From Acetobacter suratthaniensis (GTDB taxonomy: Bacteria > Pseudomonadota > Alphaproteobacteria > Acetobacterales > Acetobacteraceae), in contig NZ_JAFVMG010000001.1 of assembly GCF_017377745.1 (NCBI RefSeq), forward strand, positions 124,001 through 188,000: a DNA stretch of 64,000 nt, written 5' to 3'. Positions 18,077 through 26,330 of the stretch are shown in pieces (positions within the stretch are counted from its first letter, which is position 1; the number at the start of each line of letters is the position of its first letter). The translations under genes and the position numbers were made by a program. The notes under the pieces are model-generated. The model was not told the DNA's origin and did not search any database. It worked only from the letters and a program-made list of their open reading frames with translations.

Positions 18077-18637
18077 TTAGGTGCGCTTGAGTTCCTTGGC
18101 CAGCCGACGCAGGATCATGTTGCGGCGCAGGTTGGACAGGTGGTCTACAAACAGCACGCCTTCGAGATGATCCATTTCATGCTGGATGCAGGTGGCCAGC
18201 AGGCCGCTGGCGTCACGCTCGATGGTGGCGCCATCAATACCCGTCCAGCGCACGCGCACGCCTTCGGGGCGAGCGACTTCGGCATACTGGTTGGGCAGCG
18301 ACAGACAGCCCTCTTCATGCACGTTCATGGCGCTGGTTTCGCGGATGATCTCGGGGTTGATCATGATCAGCGGGTCACGCGCGTCTTTTTCGCCCAGATC
18401 AACCAGCAGGAAACGCTGGCTGATGCCAACCTGCGGCGCGGCAAGGCCAATGCCGGGGGCGGCATACATGGCCGCGAACATGCCGGGCAGCACGGCGCGG
18501 ATGTCGGACATATCTTCAGGGCGCACAGGGCGGGCCTTCTGGCGGAGCACCGGGTGGGGTGGCGTCAGAATTTCAAGCGGAGCCGCCTGGGCTGCTGCGG
18601 CGGCAAAGGCGGCATTGGTCAGGGTTGCGTCTGTCAT
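18077..18637 (-). CDS. def: Peptide deformylase
   Basis: 186 residues. The three family motifs are present: GIGLAAPQVG (about 62-71), EGCLSLP (metal Cys) and QHEMDHLEGVLF (two metal His and catalytic Glu). It removes the N-formyl group from nascent proteins using Fe2+ or a similar ion. It is the first gene of the def-fmt-truA operon. The 291-base region upstream is shared with the divergent Hsp20 gene. The N-terminus has about 20 extra residues (Ala-rich) compared with E. coli Def. Confidence 0.97.
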   Translation of the reverse strand: MTDATLTNAAFAAAAAQAAPLEILTPPHPVLRQKARPVRPEDMSDIRAVLPGMFAAMYAAPGIGLAAPQVGISQRFLLVDLGEKDARDPLIMINPEIIRETSAMNVHEEGCLSLPNQYAEVARPEGVRVRWTGIDGATIERDASGLLATCIQHEMDHLEGVLFVDHLSNLRRNMILRRLAKELKRT

Positions 18638-18828
18638 AAGGCCGGATTTAGCGCCCTGTCAGGGCAGATGCCAGAAGAAAAGCAGCCTGAGCCTGACAAA
18701 ATAGCCCCCGCAGGCGCCATGCAGGGTAGCGCTTGAGGGAAGAGGGCAACCGCCCGTGTGGTTGTCACTCCGGGGCCACAGGCCGTAGGCCAATAAGCGG
18801 ACAATCCCACCATATATAGCGGGGCGGG

Positions 18829-18856
18829 GTTGCGTACGGGGCGGAACCTCCCATAT
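18829..18856 (+). promoter_or_regulatory. Possible RpoH (heat shock) promoter in the def-hsp20 gap
   Basis: The 291-base divergent gap 18638-18928 holds no gene. At 18850-18856 CCCATAT matches the -10 core of sigma-32 promoters. It is preceded at 15 bases by GTTGCG (18829-18834), a weak match to CTTGAA. Sigma-32 control would suit the downstream Hsp20 gene. The -10 match and spacing are seen; the promoter role is inferred. Confidence 0.35.
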
Positions 18857-18928
18857 CGTTAAGAAAGTCGGAACGCCGTTAAGGGTCCGGTTTTCTGTCT
18901 CGCTCAGGAAGGAGGAGGCTTCTACATC

Positions 18929-19420
18929 ATGTCAGGCAGGCTTTTCGGGTCGCCCATGTTTTTGGGGTTCGACCATCTTGAACAGATGCTCGAACGCGCC
19001 GGTAAAGGGGCGGGGGATGGTTATCCGCCCTATAATATCGAGCAGATTGCCCAGAACGGACTGCGCATTACGCTTGCGGTCGCCGGTTTTCGTATGGAAG
19101 ATCTCCAGATCACCCAAGAAGACAACCAGCTCGTGATCCGTGGACGCCAGACCGATGAGGGCGAGGAAAAAATTTACCTGCATCGCGGCATTGCCTCTCG
19201 CCAGTTCCAAAAAGCGTTCGTTCTGGCCGAAGGGATAGAAACCGGTGGTGCATGGCTGGATAACGGCCTGCTGCATATTGATCTGTTCCGCCCCCAGCCC
19301 GAGGTGCGGGTCAAGCAGATCGAAATTATCCAGGGCGGACAAAAACGTGCAGGTGCTACACTCAAGCCCCGCACAGCCGCCCGGGTGCTCCGTCCGGTTA
19401 CGGATGTGAGCGAAAGCTGA
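18929..19420 (+). CDS. Hsp20/alpha-crystallin family small heat shock protein
   Basis: 163 residues. A short N-terminal arm (SPMFLGFDHLEQMLERA) precedes an alpha-crystallin domain at about 33-130, with PYNIEQIAQNGLRITLAVAG and DNQLVIRGRQ. It ends with HRGIASRQFQKAFVLAEGIE and a Lys/Arg-rich tail. Such proteins bind unfolding clients independently of ATP and form oligomers of the IbpA/HspD type. The ribosome site GGAGGAGG is strong, 10 bases upstream. It forms a two-gene unit with the DUF1150 gene and ends at an intrinsic terminator. Paralogues are common in this group, so no symbol is given. Confidence 0.93.
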   Translation: MSGRLFGSPMFLGFDHLEQMLERAGKGAGDGYPPYNIEQIAQNGLRITLAVAGFRMEDLQITQEDNQLVIRGRQTDEGEEKIYLHRGIASRQFQKAFVLAEGIETGGAWLDNGLLHIDLFRPQPEVRVKQIEIIQGGQKRAGATLKPRTAARVLRPVTDVSES

Positions 19421-19441
19421 GCACGCAAGAAGGAGGACGCC

Positions 19442-19705
19442 ATGAAAAGTGCAAGTGAAAACAGCCGTGGCCCGGCGTTGCTGAAGGCCGAACCGCTGCT
19501 TGATGTGCGCCAGCTTTCGGACGTTCAGTTCCGTTCTCTGGGGTTACAGCAGGTTGCCTATATGCGCCCCGCAACAATGGAAGACGGAGACGAAGGCTGC
19601 GCCATTTACGCCGCCGATGGCTCTCTTCTGGCCGTGGTGGAAGACATGGAAACCGCGTGGGGGGCCATCATGCAGAATGACATGGTGCCTGCTTCGCTTC
19701 AGTAA
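19442..19705 (+). CDS. DUF1150 family protein
   Basis: 87 residues. The pattern matches DUF1150, small acidic cytosolic proteins found in alphaproteobacteria directly downstream of Hsp20 genes: LGLQQVAYMRPA, then a compact segment YAADGSLLAVVEDMETAWGA. AAGGAGG lies 5 bases before the ATG. No enzymatic motif is seen, and the biochemical role is unknown. Its constant pairing with Hsp20 suggests a part in the heat shock response. Confidence 0.9.
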   Translation: MKSASENSRGPALLKAEPLLDVRQLSDVQFRSLGLQQVAYMRPATMEDGDEGCAIYAADGSLLAVVEDMETAWGAIMQNDMVPASLQ

Positions 19706-19730
19706 GGTCTGGCCATATCGGCCAACAGGA

Positions 19731-19760
19731 AAAGGGGCCGTTTACACGGCCCCTTTTTTA
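19731..19760 (+). terminator. Rho-independent terminator after the Hsp20-DUF1150 unit
   Basis: GGGGCCG (19734-19740), loop TTTACA, CGGCCCC (19747-19753), then six T residues; A residues precede the stem. It is a textbook intrinsic terminator on the + strand and may also serve the convergent hibernation factor gene. Confidence 0.92.
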
Positions 19761-19791
19761 TTGTGGCTTGCGGCTGTAAGGCCAAGGCCCT

Positions 19792-20388
19792 TTAGACGGG
19801 TGCGGTATCCACCCAGCCGATATTACCGTCATCTCGCCGGTAAACGAGGCTGATCTGCCGGTTTCCGGCATTGCGGAACAGCATGAAGTCGCTCCCTGCC
19901 AGGTCAAGTCGCATGACGGCCTCGCCTACGGCAAGCAGGGGAATATCAGTGGGCTGTTCGGCAATGATGGTGGCGTAGGTTTCATCCGGTCGGGACTGGT
20001 TGTCTCCCGCCTGAGCGGGGTTCTCGCTTTCATCTACCGGGCGCAGGATATAGGAACGGGCTTTCTGCGGCAGTTCCTGCCGGGGAGCTGTGCGGCTGTG
20101 GGTCGTAACCCGCCGGTGATACCGGCGCAGACGCTTGGCGATATGCTCCGCTGCATCATCAAAGGCGGCGTTGGCATCCGAGGCTTCGCCTTCTCCACGC
20201 AGGATAAGGCCGCGGCCCGCGCGCACGTTGATATCGCAGGTAAAGAACGAGCGCGCACGGCTGAATGTCACCTGCGCTTCCAGCCCCTTGTCAAAGTATC
20301 GTTCAGCCAAGGTGCCGAGATGCGTGTTGACCCGATGTTTCAGGGCGCTGGAAAGGTCAACCTGTTTACCGGAAACCTGTATATGCAT
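19792..20388 (-). CDS. hpf: Long-form ribosome hibernation promoting factor
   Basis: 198 residues. The N-terminal S30AE domain (MHIQVSGKQVDLSSALK..., about 1-105) binds the 30S decoding region. A variable linker follows, and the C-terminal domain (EAVMRLDLAGSDFMLFRNAG, about 140-198) mediates 100S dimer formation in long-form HPF. The start is ATG 20388, with AAGGAG 9 bases upstream; the open frame extends further but has no homology. In many alphaproteobacteria hpf follows lptB and rpoN. Here it is near lptB, but rpoN is absent and two + strand genes intervene. Confidence 0.93.
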   Translation of the reverse strand: MHIQVSGKQVDLSSALKHRVNTHLGTLAERYFDKGLEAQVTFSRARSFFTCDINVRAGRGLILRGEGEASDANAAFDDAAEHIAKRLRRYHRRVTTHSRTAPRQELPQKARSYILRPVDESENPAQAGDNQSRPDETYATIIAEQPTDIPLLAVGEAVMRLDLAGSDFMLFRNAGNRQISLVYRRDDGNIGWVDTAPV

Positions 20389-20670
20389 AGGACATTGCTC
20401 CTTGCTGCTGACAGGCAGAGCCGAGCGAGCCTGAAAAGGCGGCGTCAATCCGCACGCGGATTCAGGCCCGGGCGGTATGCCCTTCTGCGTGGCGGGTGGA
20501 CACCGCAACGCTTCATTTGCTATTTGGGCACGCCTTCCGGGGGCGTGTCCATGTCTTTGTTAAGGTTTTAATGCAGCAGCGCGGGGCAGGGTTGCATCGC
20601 TCGGGTGTGAATGCGTAACCATGTAGAAATCGGGCCTGCATGGCGGGCCGGATTCTGAAGGAAAGCCACC
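20389..20670. other. 282-base intergenic region between hpf and a divergent small gene
   Basis: I see no coding pattern here. It must hold the hpf promoter (minus strand) and that of the 20671 gene. Near 20527-20551 a GC-rich imperfect inverted repeat (GGGCACGCC...GGGCGTGTCC) is followed by an AT-rich patch (TTTGTTAAGGTTTTAATG). No convincing promoter pair could be fixed. Confidence 0.5.
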
Positions 20671-20979
20671 ATGCTCCTGCGTTCTTCTCTTGCGGATTCC
20701 ATGCCGCGTATGCCACGCAGCCGCTGGCAGTGGCGGATCAGGCTTGGTTGTCTGGCTTTTCTGGCGCTGGCTTACGGTGGGCTGATGTGGCACATGACCC
20801 ACGGCTCAGGCCCGCAGGGTGCCGGTGCGGCACCTAAGGCGGGCATGCTGCATATTCCTGTAAAGCTGCTTGCACCCGAGCGCGAGAACCCAGCGCCTGT
20901 AGCGCCGCCTATTGTTCTCGAAGCCCCACCCCCCGCAGCCTTTGCGGCACCGGTTCTGGAGCGTGGGCATCATGGGTGA
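20671..20979 (+). CDS. Small single-TM hypothetical protein
   Basis: 102 residues. A basic N-terminus (PRMPRSRWQWRIR) leads into one TM helix (LGCLAFLALAYGGLMW, about 25-40). A periplasmic tail rich in Pro and Ala (VAPPIVLEAPPPAAFAAP) follows. The N-in topology with a proline-rich tail recalls membrane tethers or TonB-like proteins, but no C-terminal TonB domain exists. AAGGAA lies 8 bases before the ATG, and the stop overlaps the MOSC gene by 8 bases. I do not recognise a family; expression is plausible but unproven. Confidence 0.6.
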   Translation: MLLRSSLADSMPRMPRSRWQWRIRLGCLAFLALAYGGLMWHMTHGSGPQGAGAAPKAGMLHIPVKLLAPERENPAPVAPPIVLEAPPPAAFAAPVLERGHHG

Positions 20980-21811
20980 TCTGTCTCTGGCCAGTGTGCA
21001 CCTGTACCCCGTCAAGGGTTTGCATGGCCTGACCCCGCCTGCGGCCCTTGTGCGGCCATGGGGGCTGGAGGGCGATCGACGCTGGATGATCGTGGACCCC
21101 GATGGCCGTTTTCTGACGCAGCGCGCCTGCCGTGGCATGGCGCTGATTACGCCTATTCCGACATCCGAAGGGCTGACCCTGACCCGTGCTGGCAGCAGGC
21201 CGTGTCCGGTACGGTTTCCCGATGTGGAGGCCCCGCAGCGTGTCGTAACCGTATGGAACGATACCGTGCGTGCGCGGGATGCGGGCGATGTCGCCGCTCA
21301 CTGGCTGTCCGAGGCGCTAGGCCGGGAATGCAGGCTGGTGTGGATGCACGTGCCCGAGCTTGCGCGCATACGCGATCTGTCGGGCGAGGATGTTCCGGTT
21401 TCTTTTGCCGATGGCTACCCGCTTCTGGTCGCCAGCATGGCGTCCCTGAATGACCTGAACGCACGGCTTGCCCCCAAGCCTGCTATTCCAATGAACCGTT
21501 TTCGTGCGAATATCGTAGTGGAAGGCGGCCTGCCGTGGGAGGAAGATAGCTGGCAACTGCTCTCTATCGGCACCGCACTGATCCGCATTGTGGCGGCCTG
21601 TGCGCGCTGCGTGGTGACAACCATAGACCAGCATACCGGCACTATTCCCACGCCGGGCGAGCCGCTGGGCACATTATCGACGTTCCGCCGCGCTAAGGAC
21701 GGCATCATGTTCGCACAGAATGCCGTTGTGGAAAAAGCAGGCATGATTACGGCGGGCGACAAGGTGGAAGTGCTTGAGCGCGGCCCCTCCAACCTCGTGC
21801 TGGCGGGCTAG
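20972..21811 (+). CDS. MOSC domain protein, YcbX/mARC type
   Basis: 279 residues. An N-terminal beta-barrel domain (LASVHLYPVKGLHGL..., about 5-120) is followed by a MOSC domain (about 130-275). The motif ARCVVTTID at about residue 211 carries the Cys that ligates molybdenum in YcbX and mARC proteins. Related enzymes reduce N-hydroxylated compounds using the molybdenum cofactor and an electron-transfer partner. No ferredoxin domain is fused here, so a separate partner is needed. ATG 20972 overlaps the preceding stop. The 3' end overlaps that of lptB by 4 bases (convergent). Confidence 0.87.
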   Translation: MGDLSLASVHLYPVKGLHGLTPPAALVRPWGLEGDRRWMIVDPDGRFLTQRACRGMALITPIPTSEGLTLTRAGSRPCPVRFPDVEAPQRVVTVWNDTVRARDAGDVAAHWLSEALGRECRLVWMHVPELARIRDLSGEDVPVSFADGYPLLVASMASLNDLNARLAPKPAIPMNRFRANIVVEGGLPWEEDSWQLLSIGTALIRIVAACARCVVTTIDQHTGTIPTPGEPLGTLSTFRRAKDGIMFAQNAVVEKAGMITAGDKVEVLERGPSNLVLAG

Positions 21812-22614
21812 AGCGAGAAGCTTTCGCCCAGATAGACGCGGCGGACATCTTCATGCGCCACGATTTCTTCGGGGACACCCTGCATCAGAACCTGTCCGCT
21901 GTGCATGATATAGGCGCGGTCGATAACTTCGAGCGTTTCACGCACGTTGTGGTCGGTAATCAGCACGCCAATGCCACGGTCTTTCAGGTGCGAAACCAGA
22001 TCGCGGATTTCGCCTACGGCAATGGGGTCAATACCCGCCAGAGGCTCATCTAACAGGATATAGTGCGGCTGGCTGGCAAGGGCGCGCGCGATTTCAAGGC
22101 GGCGGCGTTCCCCACCGGACAGTGAGAGTGAGGCTGAGCGCCGCAGGTGAGAAATACCGAATTCGCCCAGCAGGCTGTCCAGCATCATCTGGCGCTGGTC
22201 AGGGTCGGATTCCACAACCTCCAGTGCCGCCATAATGTTCTGTTCGACATTCAGTCCACGGAAAATACTGGCTTCCTGTGGCAGATAGCCAATGCCCAGT
22301 CTTGCGCGGCGATACATGGGCAGGTGCGTTATGTCCGCGCCATCAAGGGTGATGGAGCCGGTATCGGGCTGGATCAAACCCACGATCATGTAAAAACTGG
22401 TGGTCTTGCCCGCGCCGTTGGGGCCGAGCAGGCCCACCGCCTCGCCCCGATGCACCTCGATCGAGACGTTTTTGACCACTTCACGTTTCTTGTAGCTTTT
22501 GCCGATCCCGTGCGCGAACAGGCCATTGCCCGGCGTATCTGTGTTGGGCAGGCCTGTGGGGGCACTGTCAACGCCGTCAGAGGGGGGTAGCATCTGCTCT
22601 GTTTCGGGGGTCAT
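21808..22614 (-). CDS. lptB: LPS export ABC transporter ATP-binding protein LptB
   Basis: 268 residues. A complete ABC ATPase: Walker A GPNGAGKTT, Q-loop GYLPQEASIFRGL, signature LSGGERRRLEIARAL, Walker B HYILLDEPLAGID and switch His in ITDHNVRETL. An extra N-terminal region of about 25 residues precedes the family core. LptB powers LPS extraction from the inner membrane with LptF and LptG, which are not in this window. ATG 22614 is 1 base after the lptA stop, and it is the last gene of the kdsD-lptC-lptA-lptB operon. Confidence 0.97.
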   Translation of the reverse strand: MTPETEQMLPPSDGVDSAPTGLPNTDTPGNGLFAHGIGKSYKKREVVKNVSIEVHRGEAVGLLGPNGAGKTTSFYMIVGLIQPDTGSITLDGADITHLPMYRRARLGIGYLPQEASIFRGLNVEQNIMAALEVVESDPDQRQMMLDSLLGEFGISHLRRSASLSLSGGERRRLEIARALASQPHYILLDEPLAGIDPIAVGEIRDLVSHLKDRGIGVLITDHNVRETLEVIDRAYIMHSGQVLMQGVPEEIVAHEDVRRVYLGESFSL

Positions 22615-22615
22615 G

Positions 22616-23638
22616 CTATTTCCTGTCCGATGTATCGGCGTTGGCGGGAACCACCACACCGCTTACCCGCCCACCAGGCTGCTCCGACATGGTCGCCAGA
22701 CCTGTGTGCATATTGATGATGGCGGCCGCACCCTGAATCTGGTTCGGCCCACGTGTGATATGGACATTGCCGACAATGCGGGCAATGCCGGTATCAGGTA
22801 CGTAAACGCCGCGATCCCCCGTAACGGTTTCCGTCTGGGTGCGTACCCAGACATGGCCGAACGCGTTCACTTTTTCCAGTTTGCCCGAACCGTTCTCCAT
22901 GGGCGATGTGACATCGGCCGCACCTTTGTCCGTCTTGTTGTCCGCAGGGGCATCGGGCGCGCTGTAGGCTACGAGCACATCGGCCCGGATCTGGCGCTGG
23001 TCATTGGTGGTGACGGTGGCATCACCCCGACCGATGGAAATATGCTGCTGGGCATAATACTCCATCGAATCCCGCGCGGTCAGCACATCCTGCGGGGTGG
23101 TCAGTTTCATATTTTTGCCGGTCATGACCATGGTGGACTGGTCTATGTCATACACCGCACGGTCGCCCCAAGCCTGATCGGTCTGGGTGTAGATATGAAC
23201 ATGACCAATGGCTTCAAGCCGGTAGATTTCATTGGCGCCGGAATCCTGCCCGTTATCGTGCTGGTCAGCGGTTTTTTTGTCCGCAGCAGGCTGTCCGGCA
23301 TCCGGCTGGGTCGGGGGCTGCGTGGCATCGGCAGGTGTGGCGCCGTCAGCCGGGGCTTTCTTGCGGTAAAAGGCAATCAGCTTGTCCGCTGTAACGGTTA
23401 CATCGCCCCGCACAGCTTTGGCCTGATCATAGGCCGTGACCTTTTTCTGGTTCTGATCCCAGTCAAATCCACCTGCGGCGGTTACGGTAATCTGCCCGCC
23501 GTGGGACATGTCGATAGCCTGTGCGTGGGCTGGACGTTCGAATGCCAGCGCTGCCAGTGCAAGGCCCGGCAGCAGCATGCAGGCACGTGCTGGACGCCAA
23601 CAGAGCGACCCGGACAGGAAAGGGAGGGCATTACGCAT
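22616..23638 (-). CDS. lptA: LPS transport periplasmic protein LptA
   Basis: 340 residues, longer than E. coli LptA (185). A signal peptide ends near ERPAHAQA. OstA-type beta-jellyroll repeats follow (DKLIAFYRKK, AIGHVHIYTQTD, NAFGHVWVRTQTE, GNVHITRGPNQI), interrupted by a low-complexity Pro/Ala/Asp insert at about 95-130. LptA bridges the periplasm and carries LPS from LptC to LptD. I chose ATG 23638, with AAGG 9 bases upstream and just after the lptC stop. An upstream ATG at 23686 overlaps lptC and lacks a ribosome site. Confidence 0.92.
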   Translation of the reverse strand: MRNALPFLSGSLCWRPARACMLLPGLALAALAFERPAHAQAIDMSHGGQITVTAAGGFDWDQNQKKVTAYDQAKAVRGDVTVTADKLIAFYRKKAPADGATPADATQPPTQPDAGQPAADKKTADQHDNGQDSGANEIYRLEAIGHVHIYTQTDQAWGDRAVYDIDQSTMVMTGKNMKLTTPQDVLTARDSMEYYAQQHISIGRGDATVTTNDQRQIRADVLVAYSAPDAPADNKTDKGAADVTSPMENGSGKLEKVNAFGHVWVRTQTETVTGDRGVYVPDTGIARIVGNVHITRGPNQIQGAAAIINMHTGLATMSEQPGGRVSGVVVPANADTSDRK

Positions 23639-23639
23639 G

Positions 23640-24416
23640 TCAGGACGCCTTTTTACTCTGGTCCGGGGTGCTGTGGCGGTCGTCATTCAGGATCAGCCTA
23701 CCGGGGCCGCGAAACTGCGCGATGCCGTCATGCTGCGAGAGCAGGAAGCCCTGTGCGTCAAGCTGACCGAACGGGCCTTCGATATGCACCCAAGCATCGG
23801 AGGCGGCAATGCCGCGCCTGACGTCTATATCCACCATCGGGGTGTGCATCATCAAGCCATCACTGCGGTAGAGCGTGACATCGCCCGTCAGGTCCAGCAG
23901 GTGCGCGTGTTGCATGTAAACGCCTTTGGCCGAACGGGCCAGCATCCACCCACCCGACTGGGGGAGAATATCGGCTACCGGCTTGGTCAAATCCATGCGG
24001 TTGTCATTGATCTGGTGTGCACTATCCGCCGTGATCATGAAGGGGCGCTGCTGCTCGTCCACCCCGCGATAGGTCGCGCCGAGCAGGTTGCCGCTTTCAA
24101 TGCGGATATTGGCCAGTTCCCGCAATACGGTTTTGTTGGCGCTGAGCCGCTGCTCCACTTCGGGCCATGCGATAATGCTGGCCAACAGCAGCAGGGCGGC
24201 TGCGGGGAGAGCCCATTTGGCACGGCGCAACAGGGCGCGGCGGCGGGCCAGATTGGCGCTGTCAGGCACGGCGCGGCGAGTCTTGTTTGTCGACAGTTTT
24301 TCGCGCTGCTGCGCCATGAGCGTGCGTGGGCGTGCAAAGTCAGCGCGTTGGGCGCGTGGGCTGGCGTTGTCCGCGGGCTCGGGCGTGTGCGGTGTTTCGG
24401 GAGGAAGCTCGCTCAT
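23640..24416 (-). CDS. lptC: LPS export protein LptC
   Basis: 258 residues. A cytosolic, basic N-terminus of about 65 residues is followed by one TM helix (WALPAAALLLLASIIAW). A periplasmic LptC jellyroll has GNLLGATYRGVDEQQRPFMI and LDLTGDVTLYRSDG. LptC passes LPS from LptBFG to LptA. The long N-terminal extension is typical of Rhodospirillales-type proteins rather than of E. coli. The start overlaps the kdsD stop by 4 bases. Confidence 0.93.
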   Translation of the reverse strand: MSELPPETPHTPEPADNASPRAQRADFARPRTLMAQQREKLSTNKTRRAVPDSANLARRRALLRRAKWALPAAALLLLASIIAWPEVEQRLSANKTVLRELANIRIESGNLLGATYRGVDEQQRPFMITADSAHQINDNRMDLTKPVADILPQSGGWMLARSAKGVYMQHAHLLDLTGDVTLYRSDGLMMHTPMVDIDVRRGIAASDAWVHIEGPFGQLDAQGFLLSQHDGIAQFRGPGRLILNDDRHSTPDQSKKAS

Positions 24417-25420
24417 TCAACCCCGGCTTTGATCAGGTCATGCACGTGGATCACGCCCAGCGGGTGGCGGTCTGGCCCCAGAACAAACAGCGAGGTAATG
24501 GGCCGCGCACGCGCGTTCATGACCCGCAACGCTTCAGAGGCGAGGATGTCTGGCTCTATCGTCAGCGGCATGGTGTTCATGACATCCTTGGCAAGGGTGG
24601 CCGTCAGATCGTGATCCAGGGCGCGGCGCAGATCGCCATCCGTTATCAGTCCGGCCAGAGCGCCATTCTGCCCCACAATGCCTACACAGCCTAGCGCCTT
24701 ATGTGTCATTTCCATGATCACGTCGCGCATGGGGGCCAACGGTGTGGCCAGAGGCATGGCAGCGCCCGTGCGCATGAGTTCGCGCACCGTGCGTAAGCGC
24801 GCACCCAGCCGCCCACCGGGATGGAAGGTGCTGAAATCCGCCGCCGTAAACCCGCGCTGGCGGAGTAGGGCCACGGCCAGCGCATCGCCAAAAGCAAGCT
24901 GGCAGAGCGTGCTGGTGGTGGGGGCCAGCCCCATGGGGCAGGCTTCGGGCATGGCGGGCAGAATCATTGCCACCGTGGCGGCAGCAGCCAGAGTGGAGTC
25001 AGCCCGGCTGGTTACGGCCAGCAGAGGCAGTTTGCTGCTGCGGGCATGGGCTGCGATGTCAGCCAGTTCCGTGGTTTCGCCCGAATTGGAAAAGGCCAGT
25101 ATGGCATCGCCGGGCTGGATCATGCCCAGATCCCCGTGCGAGGCCTCGGCCGGGTGCACGAACAGCGAGGGCGTGCCGGTGGAGGCCAGCGTAGCCTGTA
25201 TCTTGCGTGCGATATGGCCGGACTTGCCAATACCCGTCACTACCACACGGCCGGGTAGAGGGAGCAGAATGGCCATGGCGGCAGCAAAAGCCCCCCCTAG
25301 TCCAGTGGAGTCTTCCAGAGCATGGGCCAGTGCTGCGAGTCCGGCGGCTTCCATCCGCACTGTGGTGGCGGCGTCCGCGCCGGAAGGGGCCGTTATGGAT
25401 GTGGGGGTAGGCTGGGTCAT
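24413..25420 (-). CDS. kdsD: Arabinose-5-phosphate isomerase KdsD (KpsF/GutQ family)
   Basis: 335 residues. A SIS sugar isomerase domain (about 40-190; VVVTGIGKSGHIARKI, FVHPAEASHGDLG, SNSGETTELADI) is followed by two CBS domains (about 210-330). It interconverts ribulose 5-phosphate and arabinose 5-phosphate, the precursor of Kdo in the LPS core. The HPGGRLGARL motif between the domains is typical of this family. Being first in the operon with lptCAB, it links Kdo supply to LPS export. A 48-base gap separates it from rnd upstream. Confidence 0.95.
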   Translation of the reverse strand: MTQPTPTSITAPSGADAATTVRMEAAGLAALAHALEDSTGLGGAFAAAMAILLPLPGRVVVTGIGKSGHIARKIQATLASTGTPSLFVHPAEASHGDLGMIQPGDAILAFSNSGETTELADIAAHARSSKLPLLAVTSRADSTLAAAATVAMILPAMPEACPMGLAPTTSTLCQLAFGDALAVALLRQRGFTAADFSTFHPGGRLGARLRTVRELMRTGAAMPLATPLAPMRDVIMEMTHKALGCVGIVGQNGALAGLITDGDLRRALDHDLTATLAKDVMNTMPLTIEPDILASEALRVMNARARPITSLFVLGPDRHPLGVIHVHDLIKAGVE

Positions 25421-25468
25421 GGGTTGTGCCGTTCGCTTACACGCAAAAGATGGGGGGCGTGAAGGTTT

Positions 25469-26122
25469 TCATGCCCTGTGCGCGAAAATATCCGGCTCAC
25501 CATAGCCCAGAATATCCAGTCTGGCCCGGCTTGGCAGAAAGTCGAAGCAGGCTTGTGCGAGTTCGCGCCGCTCTTCGCGTTCCAGAAGCGCTTCCAGCCG
25601 TGACCAGAGTGCGTGCAGGTGCAGCACGTCCGAGGCGGCATAGGCGCGCTGCTCGGGGGTGAGGGTGGGCGCGCCCCAGTCAGAACTCTGCTGGTGCTTG
25701 CTTAACTCAATCCCCAGAATTTCACGGCACAGGGCGGCAAGCCCGTGGCGCTCGGTAAAGGTGCGTACCAGCTTGGCGGCAATTTTGGTGCAGACCACGG
25801 GGGCTACGGTAATCCCCAGCGTGTGTTGCAAAATTCCGACATCAAAACGGGCGAAGTGCATGATTTTTGTCAGCGTCGGGTCAGCTAAAACCCGCTTGAG
25901 ATTGGGGCAGTCATAGCCTGCACCGCCAAGACGGGTGGGGATAAGCTGCACCAGATGCGCCGTGCCATCGCCCGCTGAAAGCTGGACAAGGCACAGCCGG
26001 TCACGGTGGGGGTTCAGCCCCATGGTTTCGGTATCCACGGCAACGGAGCCGGTAAAGGTCAGGCCATCAGGCAGGTCGTTCTGATGGAGGGTTACGGCAT
26101 GGTCCGAATAAGCTGAGGTCAT
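25469..26122 (-). CDS. Ribonuclease D-type 3'-5' exonuclease
   Basis: 217 residues with the DEDDy exonuclease fold: Exo I VAVDTETMGL, Exo II HFARFDVGIL and Exo III YAASDVLHLHAL with the Tyr and Asp of the DEDDy class. There is no HRDC domain, so it is the short alphaproteobacterial RNase D form (E. coli Rnd is 375 residues). It is likely to trim tRNA or other RNA 3' ends. ATG 26122 has GGAG 8 bases upstream. The frame is open much further upstream, but that part overlaps the divergent rlmB control region and looks non-coding. Confidence 0.92.
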   Translation of the reverse strand: MTSAYSDHAVTLHQNDLPDGLTFTGSVAVDTETMGLNPHRDRLCLVQLSAGDGTAHLVQLIPTRLGGAGYDCPNLKRVLADPTLTKIMHFARFDVGILQHTLGITVAPVVCTKIAAKLVRTFTERHGLAALCREILGIELSKHQQSSDWGAPTLTPEQRAYAASDVLHLHALWSRLEALLEREERRELAQACFDFLPSRARLDILGYGEPDIFAHRA

Positions 26123-26330
26123 GGCCCGCTCCCCGGTTGCGTGGTGCCCGGCCCGTGCCGTTGGGGCGGGGCCTTTGTCATTGCGTGGTGAAGGCGAACC
26201 GATACAGCCCGTAAGGCGGCTTGTCCATTCCTGCTGCCTGAGTGGTGGGGCTGTTGGTCGGCTGGCCGGGGCCAAACAGGGCAGGGGGGATAGGCGAAAG
26301 CCCCGCACATGCGCTAGGGGTGTGAGCAGA

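Noticed and set aside
17546-18736. 396-codon + strand frame opposite fmt and def
   Set aside because: Antisense to genes with complete catalytic motifs; no start signal and no recognisable domain.
22499-23821. 440-codon + strand frame opposite lptB and lptA
   Set aside because: The real genes on the minus strand have full family motifs; this frame has none and is an antisense artefact.
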